NCBI RefSeq assembly: GCF_021155765.1
Contig: NC_060116.1
Location: 13,206,001-13,270,000 of the forward strand
Length of the DNA stretch: 64,000 nucleotides
Source of the DNA: Diprion similis
Taxonomy: Eukaryota > Arthropoda > Insecta > Hymenoptera > Diprionidae
Direction: 5' to 3'
In this document: positions 42,056 through 54,900 of the stretch, one piece after another
Layout of the letters: every line of letters begins with the position of its first letter
How positions within the stretch are numbered: position 1 is the first letter of the stretch
Program-made: the position numbers and the translations under genes
Notes under the pieces: model-generated
Database searches by the model: none
Seen by the model: only the letters and a program-made list of their open reading frames with translations
What the model was told of the DNA's origin: nothing

Positions 42056-42300
42056 GGATGGCCGTTTGCCAAGGAGACAGCGGTGGCGGCCTGGTATTTG
42101 ACGGCGACGGAAGGTGGCACGTTATGGGAATTTTAAGCGCAAATTTAGGGGTGAACATATCTAACGGAGAAAAAACCTGCGACAGCAACGCTTACTCCCT
42201 TTACACCAAGGTTTCCTCTCACGTGCCGTGGATATCGAAGGTGGTTTACAGTTTGCAACGATATCAGTATTATCCTTCATGCTCATCCCGCCCCCTATAA
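42056..42300 (+). pseudogene. Orphan last protease exon (copy of the B2 final exon)
   Basis: The exon is 245 nt with acceptor TTCCAG, codes for MAVCQGDSGGGLVF through to a stop, and differs from 14926..15170 at only a few bases. No CCP or earlier protease exon belongs to it. It came with the segmental duplication. Its phase (1) fits the donor of the B4 second protease exon at 41117, so it could serve as an alternative last exon for unit 4, replacing the one that lacks Cys191. Otherwise it is a fragment. Confidence 0.75.
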
Positions 42301-43673
42301 ACGACGACGATAGTGAATACGAATCAAGAATCGTTGGTAACAATTATGCTTGGCGCGTCACAAGACTGATTGTCGTGCGACAGTGTTGTTATTGATACCT
42401 AAGAATTTAAATTTGCATGTAACACTTTAAAGAAACAGATTGAAATTTAGGATGCATATTCACCTCGGAACCTAAGCACCCACTAAGAAGCGATTTTTAG
42501 TAATTCGAACCCTAAGGGGGTGAAAAGTGGTTAAACATGATTTTTAAGGATTCGAAGATATCTCCACAACCCGATGACACATCGATTCGGTTGTTGCTTC
42601 GAACAGTTCATAATATGAATACCTCATAAGTAGGTACTTCTCGCGTTTTTTTAGATTCGGCTCAAAAGGGGGTGGAAAGGGGTTAAACGTTATTATTGTA
42701 ACGTATATTGTATTTGGTTCCAACGGGTTCTTATCTCCATACCTTAAAAGTACTAATAGCGTTTTTAGAAATTTGACACTCAAGGGGGTGAAAAAAGGGG
42801 TAGATGTTATTTTTTGAGAATCCATTGTTATATCCGCAGCGAATTATTAAATGATATTATATGTTGCTTTCCTCGATTTACAAAAAAAAATTAGACTGAT
42901 TACTTTATAACAATGAAAAAAAAAAAGATTATTAGGAGGTCCTAGTCGATTTCGACGTTGCATATATCTCCAAATATTAAAGTCATCATATTTTGAACGA
43001 GAAAAAGGCTTAATAGCCCCAATCTATACACAATTCGAACAGAAACAATCCGACACATTTTTATTTTTCGTAGAACGATTTCGTAGGGAAGAGCGAAGTG
43101 ACTATCAGGGAGAAGAGATACTCGTAGATATGCGTTTTGATTGCTCTTGTAGCAAATGCCGCGAAAAAAAAAAGTTATACGCCCTCGTACCACGAAATTC
43201 GCCTTTTTGGCACATACATACGTCCTCATACCATGAAATAGGCGATGTGATTTTCTCTTATACTTCTTCACCGCAAATTTACTTTCTTTCCTCATTTACG
43301 AGGGAAATGTCTCTTTTCCCGCATTTATGGGATTAATTTCATTGATTGGAAAAAAAATTCAATTTGCTTGCGTTTTTATCGAACAATTTATCTAAGGTGT
43401 CGAAAATGAGGAAATTCACACGGGCACTAAACGCACCCCCAGGAATGATCATCGACTTTATTCCCTCGGTGCATAATGTACTATTATTCCCGACTCAACC
43501 ACAAATTTAACTTTTCTGACCTGATAACCTAGACGAAAGTGGCATATTTTTTCCACATTTGCGATTGATGCTATTGTGAAGTGTGTTTTTTTTCTTCTTA
43601 TCGTTATTGATATCAGACCTTGGACGGTTTTTTCCCTCTCGAACGTAGAGTCCGATCATACTTATTTATCTCG
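42301..43673 (+). other. Spacer between unit 4 and unit 5
   Basis: Bases 42,440-42,935 are unique to this copy. Bases 42,935-43,673 repeat the 15,700-16,454 spacer. No gene is seen. Confidence 0.6.
42500..42820 (+). repeat. Degenerate repeat, three copies
   Basis: The motif 'CAAGGGGGTGAAAAGxGGTTAAACxTxATT' occurs near 42,510, 42,660 and 42,780, with spacing of about 120-150 nt. Confidence 0.55.
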
Positions 43674-43825
43674 AACTCTCCAGTTCGCGCTGACCGAATT
43701 GTAGGTTGGCTGGTTAGCTGAGTGACAGGCACGAAGAGCCAGTACGTAGTTCTTGTTGAATTTCCTAAGGTTCGATGCACTGCAGTCATTGATAATTACA
43801 ACCGATAATTGTTCGTGAGGATATA
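43674..43825 (+). promoter_or_regulatory. Conserved ModSP promoter block, unit 5
   Basis: This is a near-identical copy of 16,455-16,606, carried here by the segmental duplication together with the signal exon. Confidence 0.5.
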
Positions 43826-46800
43826 ATGACGGAAAAATACGCCGTCAAATGTACCGTGACTCTAACTTTCATTTGTGGTAAGTGATGACGTAGTAGTTAC
43901 AAGTGTAGCGATGAAGATACGGGTGTACGTATCATTTAGCCGATTGCAAAAATAATACAGATGATTATCCTTCCAAAGGGCGTTGAATTTTTTCTTTTAA
44001 ATGTAACCACTGCCGCTAAAGGAGATATACGTTCAATCCACTGTAGACTTTGAACCAAATATCTCACGACGAGCGTTAGTAATAACGATGTACGAGAACA
44101 ACCGTGTTCAACTGTAAATTGAATAATTACATTAGAGATTCGCGAAAGTCCAGCAATAATGTTCATTGCTCGAACGTGTAACAGATTCGAGTGTCGTCTT
44201 GAAGTCAAAACACGCTAGGCTTGTTCCAATCTTATAGTTGGATGAGAATATCCTTCAATGTGTGAATGTGGGAAAAATACGAAGCTATTCTTTCTCAGTT
44301 TCTAAATATTATAACACATTAAAAGTATTGGCGCTTATTGCAATCCATAGTGGTCAAAGGTTATCAGGGAATTTGAAGAAATTTGATACGGCCGCTGTTG
44401 ATACGGTGATTTCTAATCAAATAAAAAAATAAAAATAAATATACGACCGACTTCGAAGAAATTACTCACTTCATCGATCTGATATGAATGAAACAATTGT
44501 TTCTCCTCACGATTTGATAAATCGATCCCAATCCAAATCGTAAAAATTTCATACTGATTACATTTCATACGCTCACACGTGATAGACGACATTAGAATAT
44601 AAAATGGTTTTCCTTCTCGATAATAATTATTCAATGTAATTATAGTTTCAATCATTTGTTACAATCAAAATTTCACGCTGACTCCGAAAAGTTGATTGAA
44701 TTCATCAATTCATAAGTAAGGAATAGGAAAATTATTTTGTTCTTTTGAGAGCAAAGGTATCTTCGGTAAGTTTCGTTATGTCAGTCATATTTTATTTTGA
44801 ATATTTGTACTGATTAGTTTTTAATTTCGTTTTTTTTTTTATTTCTCTTTTATTCTCCGCATTGTATTTTCTTTTTTCTACAACGAAGTTTGGCTCGGTG
44901 GATTATTACCTGCGAGTACAAATCATGCAAATCGTTCAATTCAGATCGCAAACGGCGATAAACGACGACAATTTAAGCTGAGATGGAAATTTTGATTTTC
45001 CAAAACTGGCTGGTAACGGACCAACGTCATTTCGAAAATTCCATTTCAAATGTCACCAGTGCAGCGTAGCAAGCACTTTCAGGTAAAATGCATAAAATTC
45101 ATCCAAATCGGTGAATCAGTTGACGAGTCGCGAAAAAACACACGCGACGAATCGATAACCTTCTCCTCTTGAACTCGGTACAAAAATATCATGTTTACTC
45201 TCTGCGCTGCCTTACGCGAGCGAGAGGAAATACCCAGGCAATGCGCGGATGTAGACGCGATTTCTCCTCGACTCAACATCTTCTCAGAAGTATCAATCAT
45301 AAGAAATAGAAATACGGGGGTTAGGGGAGAAGATAACAACAGTTATCTTCTGCACTTGCGTGTGTGCGTGTGTATGAAATTCGTAAAAACACGCGTACTT
45401 GCAAAACAGCCAGGCTAATTTGAAGATGTATAGCTTTGAAGGACCCGTTTGTCTCCAGCATCAGTCAAGGAGCCTGTAAAACATACGAAGATTGGATTGC
45501 AAAGAACCATACTCGCATCGTGGTATTTGCCCGACGGAAGGATAATTTTCAATTCTCACGTTCCAGATCTGTGTGCACGTAATCATTGCTACTGATCGCG
45601 CTCCATAAAAACACTGCGCATTCAGTGGACAAAAAATGCGCTTAAAACTTGTGTAATCAGTTAGCGCACGGTTGACTTACCGCTGATTATCCGGCATATT
45701 GACCGTGAACTTTTGACGACTTTCGTACGATTAGAAGAGATTGACTTTTGAGTTAAAATCATCATCTCGAAAATATTTGCATCAGACACTTTGAAACTTT
45801 TGGCGACGCGTAACGCTTTTAACTCGGCTTTTAACGTTTATCGTACGATCTCTAAAGCTTATGTAATGGATTTTCATCATTCCCAAATTTCACAACTCCG
45901 CATTTTCTCAAGAATGTTGTATCTTACTCCCTCGCGGCGCTGCCTCCAAAAGCACCATAATTAGATGGAATCACGTGTGTATTTATATAAGTAACATTTG
46001 GCCGATTTGTCTCGATGATAAAACACTTCATTCCCCGAATGAACTGATTGATTCGACCAATAGATTTCCAAACCTTCTAGTTGATGGATTTTGTGTATAA
46101 GACTTCAGAGAACGTCGACAAAGCGAACAAAAAGAACATGAGTGATCCACGAAATTCTCAGATCATCACTTTGAGACCCCAGGGTCATTTGTGCGACGAA
46201 TGATACTAGTGTTCTGCAAGGATAAATACACATTGGGGGGGGGGGGGGGGGGGGCGTAGTAAGAGAATGCCGGATTTTTTTTTATCTCAAAAAAATCGCA
46301 GTTAGCGAATTTAGAAACAGCGGAAATTCATCATGGCGTCAGACTTCGCACGATGAATGGAAAACAATTTATGCGTTATCCAAAAGTTTCCATTAGCCTG
46401 AGGCTAGAAATAATGAATTTGAAGCCGACTAATTATCAAGTTTACGAAATTGTTCTCTGATAGTAATTCTTGTTGCGTAGCACTCTTAGCATCCGGTAGC
46501 ACTCGAGAAGCCGTTAGAAATTCACGACCGAACAATTTCAACAGATGGAGTTGCGGGTAAGTGGATATCGTGATCCGACTCGAATATTCTAGATGGTACG
46601 GCATTTCCAAAATGAATGTCGAGAACTTTACGGCAGAGAGTACCAGTTCGCCTGTTCAAACGGGGATTGCATCGCGAGCGAATTGCTGTGCGACGGAAGA
46701 GCCGACTGTTCGGATCAGAGCGACGAGACCCAGGTGGAATGCTCAAAACCGGAGCTGACCTGTCCGGATTTCGCGTTCCGGTGCACTTACGGGGCCTGCG

Positions 46801-49800
46801 TCGACGGAGACGCGGCCTGCAACGGCGTCAAGGACTGCATCGACAACAGCGACGAGGCACTGACGAGGTGTCCAGGTATTTCGGCGGCTGTCCCTCAGGC
46901 GAGGTGCGGTCTTGAGGACTTCCGGTGCACTAATGGACAATGCGTTAACTCGACGTCTCTCTGCGACGGGACCGTCGACTGCGCCGATCGGAGTGACGAA
47001 ACTGCCCTCGCCTGCGGATCCTTTCCGTAAGTTGCACTTCAGATTTGTCTTTGCAATTGGTTTTCCAGAAACATACGGGATTCATCATATAACCGCGTTA
47101 TTCTTCGCACAGTGAACTCAGCCTTACAGAGATCGTCACATGTGTAACCTGGTTTCTTGAAGAGATTTTTTTCGTTGTGTTTTTTTTACTGTACTGGTAC
47201 AATCATTCATGAGCCTTGCTAGACCCATTGGGAGCACATCTTGAAGAGGTACTATACAAGTATCTCAGTGGAGGAGATTTTTTCGACTCCTTTTCGATGT
47301 CTTCTCACTGGATCGTATCTTGGTTTGAGGCACGATGCGCTATTATCAAACTATCACGGCAATCTACTTTAGGTCCCAGGAGAAACTTCGAAGTGAGACA
47401 TTAATCGAGTCGTGTCAATTAACCTAGTTCACGAGAACTTGCACGCCGATGATGATGTTATAGTTACGTGATTATCCTTGATCCACCTTGGTTGCGCCTG
47501 TAAAATTAACGGGACGGTAGGTTTTCGGTCGGTTTTTGTGTGTCCGCTCCGGATTTATGTGGCGGGGAATGTAAGATTTATTATAATATTTATATACATA
47601 AATAATGAAGACTATCTAAAGCCCTTTCGAAATCCATTAAAGCTGCAGCCAGTTGGTATTCCGGTGTAATTACGGCGCCTGCATCGACGGCGACCGCACC
47701 TGCAACGGAGTCCGCGATTGTGCCGACGGCTCGGACGAAGATCTCCTGCGATGCGGCGGTCCAACCACTCCGGAAACCGTTACTCCCTGGACACCGACGC
47801 CGACGCGACCGCGGACCGGTACGGGGTCGTCCCGGGTGTTTCCGGCGAGGTCATCGTCTTGCGAGATCCCGCCGCAGCCAAGTAACGGCCACTGGAAGCT
47901 CCATCGATCACAATGCAACGACGAGCTGAACTGTCCCAACCCTCAAAATGGTGAGCTGGATCCTGGTACCCGCCTGCAATACACCTGCGATCCAAACTTC
48001 AAGGCAAACGGAAGAACCGAAGTCTACTGCGAATCTACGGGAAGGTGGTCGGAAATACCCGTCTGTGTTGGTGAGTATGAATTCTATCGGAGATGATTTA
48101 ATTCGAAAATGAAAGTCTTCGTTCGACTAACGAAGTGACGCAGCATCAGTACCAGTAGCTAGGTGCACGGGTCCTGCAGAATAGACTGTCTCTTATTCCA
48201 TTACAAATATTTGCAAGAATACCTTCGATTTCAAAGTTGCGGTTTCATACTTTTCTCACCGTACGCCATTCTTTTATTACGTATATATTGGAACAAGCTC
48301 AAGCTCTCAGCATCCAGCTATTCGTGGCATTATAAAATATTGTTCTGTTTGTTCCCGTACGCAATTAATGTGATTGCGCGAAAACAATGCACCGTGAGGT
48401 ATGGAACGGCGTTGAACGACAACATCCGATTTCTTCGTTCTCGCCATATTCCGCAATTGTCCGCGATTCCTTGTGGAAATCAAAGAATAGTGATAAGACA
48501 TTGTACGGTAGGGGCGCTGGCCATCGAACATTCGCTTGTAATGTGCGTCAGTAACTGAGGTATCTTACAGAAATCACCTGCAAATCCTTGGAATCTGTTT
48601 CGATGATAACGAGTTGCGAACGATCGAATGATTGGTCAGCATGTGGCTCTTCAGTGCGACCAAACACCACGGCCGAACTCGTGTGTCGCGCTGGTTACAA
48701 GAAGGATTCAAGTCTTCTGGATTCCGGCAGCAAAACTGTGACATGTAATACGCATGGCGAATGGGAGCCAAGACCGATAACCTGCGTCTCAAGTAGGCGG
48801 CAACGATGTCGAATTTCGTATAATCGCATATCTGACAAGCTTTTGAAATTATGATTTTACGTCCCTTGCAAACACGCATCCCTTGGATTTGATTTCAGAG
48901 TGCGGAATGACGAATATCCGGCTGACACCGACCATACTGAATGGAAAATCCGCCGACGTCTCAGAATTTCCGTGGCACGCGTCGCTGTACAAACAGAGTA
49001 ACAATTCGCTGGGTACCAAAGAGTTCAAGTGCGGCGCAACGATAGTTCGGACCAACATCCTGCTGACCGCCGCCCATTGCGTTTATGACGAGATATCGAA
49101 CATGGTCGAGACTCCCGAAAGCTTTCACGTGGTTACCGGAAACAAATTCCGAGATTACGACTCTCCGCTTCACGATTCACGGGTCGTTCGAAAGGCTGCG
49201 GTTAGTGGCATAATGGCGATAGATCTTCAGAGATACATTATACTTGAATTTTTCCTCCAAATATCGTGCGAATAGCAACTTATGAAATTTCTTGCTCAGG
49301 TGAAACGCATCTACGTCCCTGTCGAATTTTTGGGCAATGGCGGTAATTACGGTTCCGACGTAGCGGTCATCGAGTTGCGGGAGCCGTTTCAGCTGTCTGA
49401 CATCTTGATGCCGATTTGTATGAATCTTGACGGTCTTAGTCACCAGCTGCTGGAAGCTGGCTCAGTTGGAAGATTTGCTGGATATGGTGGAACGAATACC
49501 GCCTCGTCGAGCGCAACTCTATTGACTACGAACATTTCCTACGTGTCTTACAAAACATGTGGACTGTCCATGGGTAGCGAGGAGAACAGAAAGTATCTAA
49601 CGGTTGACAAGTTTTGCGGGGAAGGCCAAAGCGGTAGTACAATATTGCAGTTCGATTTCAATTCGATAAAATACCTCGCAAGCGGATGAAATTTGATTTC
49701 AGTTATGAATTTCAGGAACAGCCGCTTGCCCAGGGGACAGCGGCGGTGGTCTGGTATTTCAGAGTGCAGGAAAGTGGCACATTTTGGGAATTTTGAGTCT

Positions 49801-49933
49801 CCGTTTGAACAAGAATACGTTGAACGTAGACAAAACTTGCGACAGCGAAGCTTACGCTCTTTTCACCAGGGTTTACGTTTACTTTTCGTGGATCAATCGG
49901 CTGATTTCTCGTATAAATAAATACGCCGATTGA
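43826..49933 (+). CDS. ModSP unit 5: four-LDLa single-protease gene, family B (B5)
   Basis: Exons are 43826..43877, 46481..46556, 46637..47026, 47643..48070, 48571..48792, 48899..49200, 49300..49633 and 49716..49933. The total is 2022 nt, 673 aa. Layout: signal peptide MTEKYAVKCTVTLTFIC/ALLASG, LDLa 1-3 in one exon, LDLa 4 with Pro/Thr linker and CCP1 (acceptor CCATTAAAG, giving PCSQLVFRC), CCP2, protease. TAAHC, SDVAVIEL and CPGDSGGG are complete, with Ala189. This is the classical MSP layout (4 LDLa, 2 CCP, protease). The 3' half is a recent duplicate of B3 and shares its short tail (SRINKYAD) and its CAA/GTAGGC CCP2 donor. Confidence 0.85.
43878..46480 (+). other. Intron 1 of unit 5
   Basis: This is a diverged copy of 16,659-19,299. 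It contains a 20-G run near its 3' end. No exon is seen. Confidence 0.65.
46235..46254. repeat. Homopolymer of 20 G
   Basis: An uninterrupted G run follows CACATT. It could fold as a G-quadruplex or mark an assembly or sequencing error. Confidence 0.85.
46900..47690 (+). repeat. Near-identical block shared with 53,456-54,246
   Basis: LDLa 3, the whole following intron and the start of the LDLa 4 exon match unit 6 almost base for base, more closely than the flanking exons. This indicates recent duplication or gene conversion. A 62-codon ORF in the intron is shared for this reason only. Confidence 0.75.
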
Positions 49934-51756
49934 CATGATTCAAGAACTGTTTCTTGCGTATTAGCACAGTTTCATAATTGTAATTACCCGAGTCGAAATT
50001 TAACGCCTGCTTAGAACCTCCAAGTTCCACCGTTGCGAGGTTTCTGAGATTCAGGAGAGGATTATTTTGTAAGGGAATTGAAAGCCTGTTTAACGCCTTA
50101 AACTCGTAGTTGCCGGAAAAATGCAGCATTCTAGGGTCAAATGAGGTTCTCGTGAGATCCTTACTTGGTCCTAAAATGGTGCATTTTTTCCGTAACTACG
50201 AGTTTTAGCCACTCAACAGGCTTTCAATTCCCATACAAAATAAACCTCTCCTGACCCAGTGACTGAACCGTTGAAGCGTGGTACAAGACTTCCTTTTAAG
50301 TATCAACCAAATATCTGAACCTGATCAACTATTAATAATACTCTGACAAAATCGACAAATAAATTGATAAGCAATATGAACCTCACTGCTTTAAAGATTC
50401 AAATTTATAAACTACAACGAACAATAATACTTTTGTAACGCTGTCACAAAATTTTATGTATTCAACTTGAAAATATATAGTTAGGATTTCCAAGAATCGA
50501 TTCATCAATCAGTCTTCAATTAAGTACCCTCGATTCACTGGAGCGTCGTGCGGGACAACACTGATGCTGGTGAAAAAGATGCCCGGAGCATCACAAGAAT
50601 GACTTGTACTGCAATAGCGTAAATATGAAATACTGAAGACTGGAAATTCTTTATTCGTCACTCCAGGGAAACACGGTACAAATGTCGGTACACACGGTGC
50701 AACTTCGTGGATTTTATTCTGCGGCCTCTATGGAATTGGAACATACATGGAGGACGGTCCGGGCCACTGTCATACGAATTGTGTATAACCTGACGGCGAA
50801 TTCTTGAATTACAGGTACGTGTAAATTTGTGCAGGATTCTCTCAATTTGCTTACGAGAAGGCAGCCAGTAGTTTTCGCGGTGAGTTGAGGAAACTGCAAC
50901 TCAGACGGCCACAGCTCGGCAGGAATTGTAGGAAACTACTTGATTCCCCTCAATTGGAAATATTATTTTTATTCTGGGCGAGCAGATTGGCATTTTATTT
51001 ATTTCGTTGTACCGTTTTGAAACTTACTGGATCTAAAATTTGTCAGAAAATGTATAAATTAAAACAATTCCTTCCAAGAATTGAAAAACTTGGAAAAATT
51101 CAATTTATCTGCTGTTTAACTGTTATAATTGACTTTTATTTGAAGACTTTGGTTCAATTTTCGAAAAATTTTGTCAACATCATTTGAAACAAAGACAATT
51201 CATTGACAAAAGCTGCTTCAGATCAACGACTTTCCAACGTCAGCTTCCGCTACTAATTGTTTCAAACTCTACCAAGCAAGTACAACACTTCTGCTTCTCC
51301 TCAGTTGAATTTTGCTAATTTTCCAGTCGGCGTTGCGTCAATAAAACGTTAGCAAACGGTTCAACTACCCGAATGTGAAACAAACCAGAAATACGAGTTC
51401 TCGAAATTTCAAACTCATCCATGCAGTCTCGTATGTGCAGATTCTAAACAACGTATCAGCAGTACTTCTACTGCAATACGTATCAAGCGAACGGGACTCG
51501 GAAAATCTGCATTACACGTATAGTGTATATTTCGTGAAAAGTGAAAACGTTTGAATGATACCTTCCATTGAATCACATGATATCAATCAAACACTCTTAA
51601 TAAAGTCTCGAACGCGCACGAGCCGCGCAGCAAAGCCCCGCCAGAGATTTTCTGATTGTGAGCGGGGAATTACTTCTTCTTATGACTATTCTTATTACAC
51701 TTCTACACATTTTTTTCTCCCATTAGCATAGAGTCCAACCGTACGTGTTTATCTCA
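49934..51756 (+). other. Spacer between units 5 and 6
   Basis: This is copy 2 of the segmental duplication up to about 50,950, including a truncated TIR element (49,987-50,254), then sequence distantly like 33,100-33,450. No gene is seen. Confidence 0.6.
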
Positions 51757-51931
51757 AACTCTCCAGTCGACGCTGACCGCTCTGCGTGTTGGTTGGTTAG
51801 CTGCAGCAGCGCGCGAAGAGCCAGCACGTAGTTCTTGCTGTTCCGACATTCCGGAACAGGTTTTTTTTGGGATTTCCTTGAAACTCGACTGCTGTTAATT
51901 ACTACAACTGATAACTGTCCGTGAGGCGATA
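51757..51931 (+). promoter_or_regulatory. Conserved ModSP promoter block, unit 6
   Basis: AACTCTCCAGT, TGTTGGTTGGTTAGCTG and AGTTCTTGCTG precede the ATG in the shared order but with an extra ~20 nt. It is the most diverged of the recognisable blocks. Confidence 0.45.
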
Positions 51932-54900
51932 ATGGCGGTAACATTCGCCGTCAGACGTGCTGCGATCCTAACTTTCGTTTGTGGTGAGTAACTGACGTCA
52001 TGGTTGTTATTAGTGTACAGGTGATGGAGATACAAATATGTTCATTTTTACACGTATGCATAAATAATACAGATTGTTATCCTAACGTAACGTGAGTTGA
52101 ACTTTCTAAATTCAATATCACTCGGTAACATGGGAAAAATATTCATTTTACTCTAATTTTTAGCAAATATTTCACCATAAGTATTTGTAGTAACGGCGTA
52201 CGAAGACAACTGCGTTCAACTTGAAATCGAACAATCACATCACATTACAGATTTGTGAAAGACGTGGCAACCAAGTTCATTGCTCAAACGCGCGACAGTT
52301 TTCACTATCGTTTTTGCTGAAAACTTAAAAACGGATCTTTAAATCTGCAGTTCTTTCTCAGTTCCAAAATATTGTGGTTCATATTTATCTAAGGCAAACA
52401 TCAATACATGTAAAACGTATTTGTATTCGTCGCGATCCATATCGGTCAACAGTTATCAGAGATTTCAAACAAAATCGATACGGTTCGTGGTGTTTCTCAA
52501 TCTCATTAAATAACGAATGTTTACTCTCCGGACTGCTTTTCGCGGCCGACCGGGAATACCCGAGCAATACATGTAGACGGCCGCCGTTTATCCTTGACTC
52601 AACACGTTCTCAGGAAAATCGCCGTAGAAAAAGACCCGTTTCTCTCCGGCAGTTGGAAAATCCGTAAAACAGACTTGAACCGGATTACAAACAATCGTAC
52701 TGGCGTCATCTTGTCCGCCCGAGAGAAGAATGATTTTCAATGATTACATTCTGTGAATCCGCTCGCATGCAATCATCGCTACTGATCGCGTTATCTCGAA
52801 ACCGTACAAATACGAAGGACGAAACAAAAACTTGGAGGACTTGTGTAACCGGTTAGCGTGCGGTTGATCTTCCGTTTATTGGCCGGCGAAATGACCGTGA
52901 ACTTTTGTCGATATTTGCATGACTGAAAGAGATAAACTATTCAGCAACAGTCAATAAAAACTGGAAGTAAAAAATTCAAAGAAGCATAAGCATTAATTAT
53001 TGAAATTTTTCTTTCTCCGAAATGTTCGGTGCGCAGCCCTTTTCGCATCCGGTAGCACTCAAGAAGTCGTTAGAAATTCACAACCGAACGATGTCAGCAG
53101 AAGGAATTGCGGGTAAGTGGATATCGTGGTTCGACTCGAATATTCCAGACGGCACGGAATTTCCGAAATAAATGACAAAAACCTTACGGCAGAGAGTACC
53201 AGTTCACCTGTCAAAACGGCGATTGCATCGCGAGCGAATTGCTGTGCGACGGAAGAGCCGACTGTTCGGATCAGAGCGACGAGAACCAGGTGGAATGCAC
53301 AAAACCGGAGCTGACCTGTCCGGATTACGCGTTCCGGTGCACTTACGGGGCCTGCGTCGACGGAGACGCGGTCTGCAACGGCGTCAAGGACTGCATCGAC
53401 AACAGCGACGAAACACTGACGAGGTGTCCGGGTATTTCGGTGGCTGACCCTGAGGCGATCTGTGGTCTTGACGACTTCCAGTGCACGAATGGACAATGCG
53501 TTAACTCGACGTCTCTCTGCGACGGGACCGTCGACTGCGCCGATCGGAGTGACGAAACTGCCCTCGCCTGCGGATCCTTTCCGTAAGTTGCACTTCAGAT
53601 TTGTCTTTGCAATTGGTTTTCCAGAAACATACGGGATTCATCATATAACCGCGTTATTCTTCGCACAGTGAACTCAGCCTTACAGAGATCGTCACATGTG
53701 TAACCTGGTTTCTTGAAGAGATTTTTTTCGTTGTGTTTTTTTTATTGTACTGGTACAATCATTCATGAGCCTTGCTAGACCCATTGGGAGCACATCTTGA
53801 AGAGGTACTATACAAGTATCTCAGTGGAGGAGATTTTTTCGACCCCTTTGCGATGTCTTCTCACTGGATCGTATCTTGGTTTGAGGCACGATGCGCTATT
53901 ATCAAACTATCACGGCAATCTACTTTAGGTCCCAGGAGAAACTTCGAAGTGAGACATTAATCGAGTCGTGTCAATTAACCTAGTTCACGAGAACTTGCAC
54001 GCCGATGATGATGTTATAGTTACGTTTTTATTCTTGGGCCACCTTGGTCCCACCTCTAAAATTAACGGGACAGTAGGTTTTTCGGTCGGTTTTTGTGTGC
54101 TCGCTCCGAATTTATGTGGCGGAAAATGTAGGATTTATTGTAATATTTATATAGATAAATAATGAAGACGACTTAAACCCCTTTCGAATTCCATTAAAGC
54201 TGCAACCAGATGGTATTCCGGTGTAATTACGGCGCCTGCATCGACGGCGACCTCCCCTGCAACGGAGTCCGCGATTGTGCCGACGGCTCGGACGAGGATC
54301 CACTGCGATGCGGCGGTCCAACCACTCCGGAAACCGTTACTCCCTTGACACCGACGCCGACGCCGACGCCACCGCCGACTCCTAGACCGTCATCCCGGCC
54401 GCCTGTGGCGAAGCCATCTTGCGTGGCCCCGCCGCAGCCAAGTAACGGCCACTGGAAGCTCCTTCCATCACTCTGCAGTAACGAGCTGGACTGTGACGTT
54501 CCTCAAGGTGTTGAACTGGAACCTGGTACCCAGCTGGTATACACCTGCAATCCCAACTTGAAGGCGAGAGGAAGCACCGACGTCTTTTGCGGGGTTAAAG
54601 GAACGTGGTCGAAAATACCCGTCTGTGTTGGTGAGTGTGAATTCTATCGCAGATAATTTAATTGAAAAATGAAAGTCTTCATTCGAATAACGAAGTGATA
54701 CAGTGTCAGTGGTCGATGGGTCGATGAACTGGTTCTGCAGAATTCTGCTATCAACTTGTCACACTGTGATGTGACGGTCGTACAAGACAGTCTGTCTCTT
54801 ATTCCTATTGACGTACAGTAGAACCTCGATTATCCGAACCCTGAATTATCCGAAAGCTGGCTCAAAAAATCCATCTTTGGTGCGATACATACATTGTTGC

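Noticed and set aside
47216-47404. 62-codon ORF identical to one at 53,772-53,960
   Set aside because: It lies inside the homogenised LDLa3-LDLa4 intron; identity extends equally to non-coding bases.
51663-51672. GGGGAATTAC upstream of unit 6 as an NF-kB site
   Set aside because: It departs from GGGRNWYYCC at the 3' half, so it is too weak to list.
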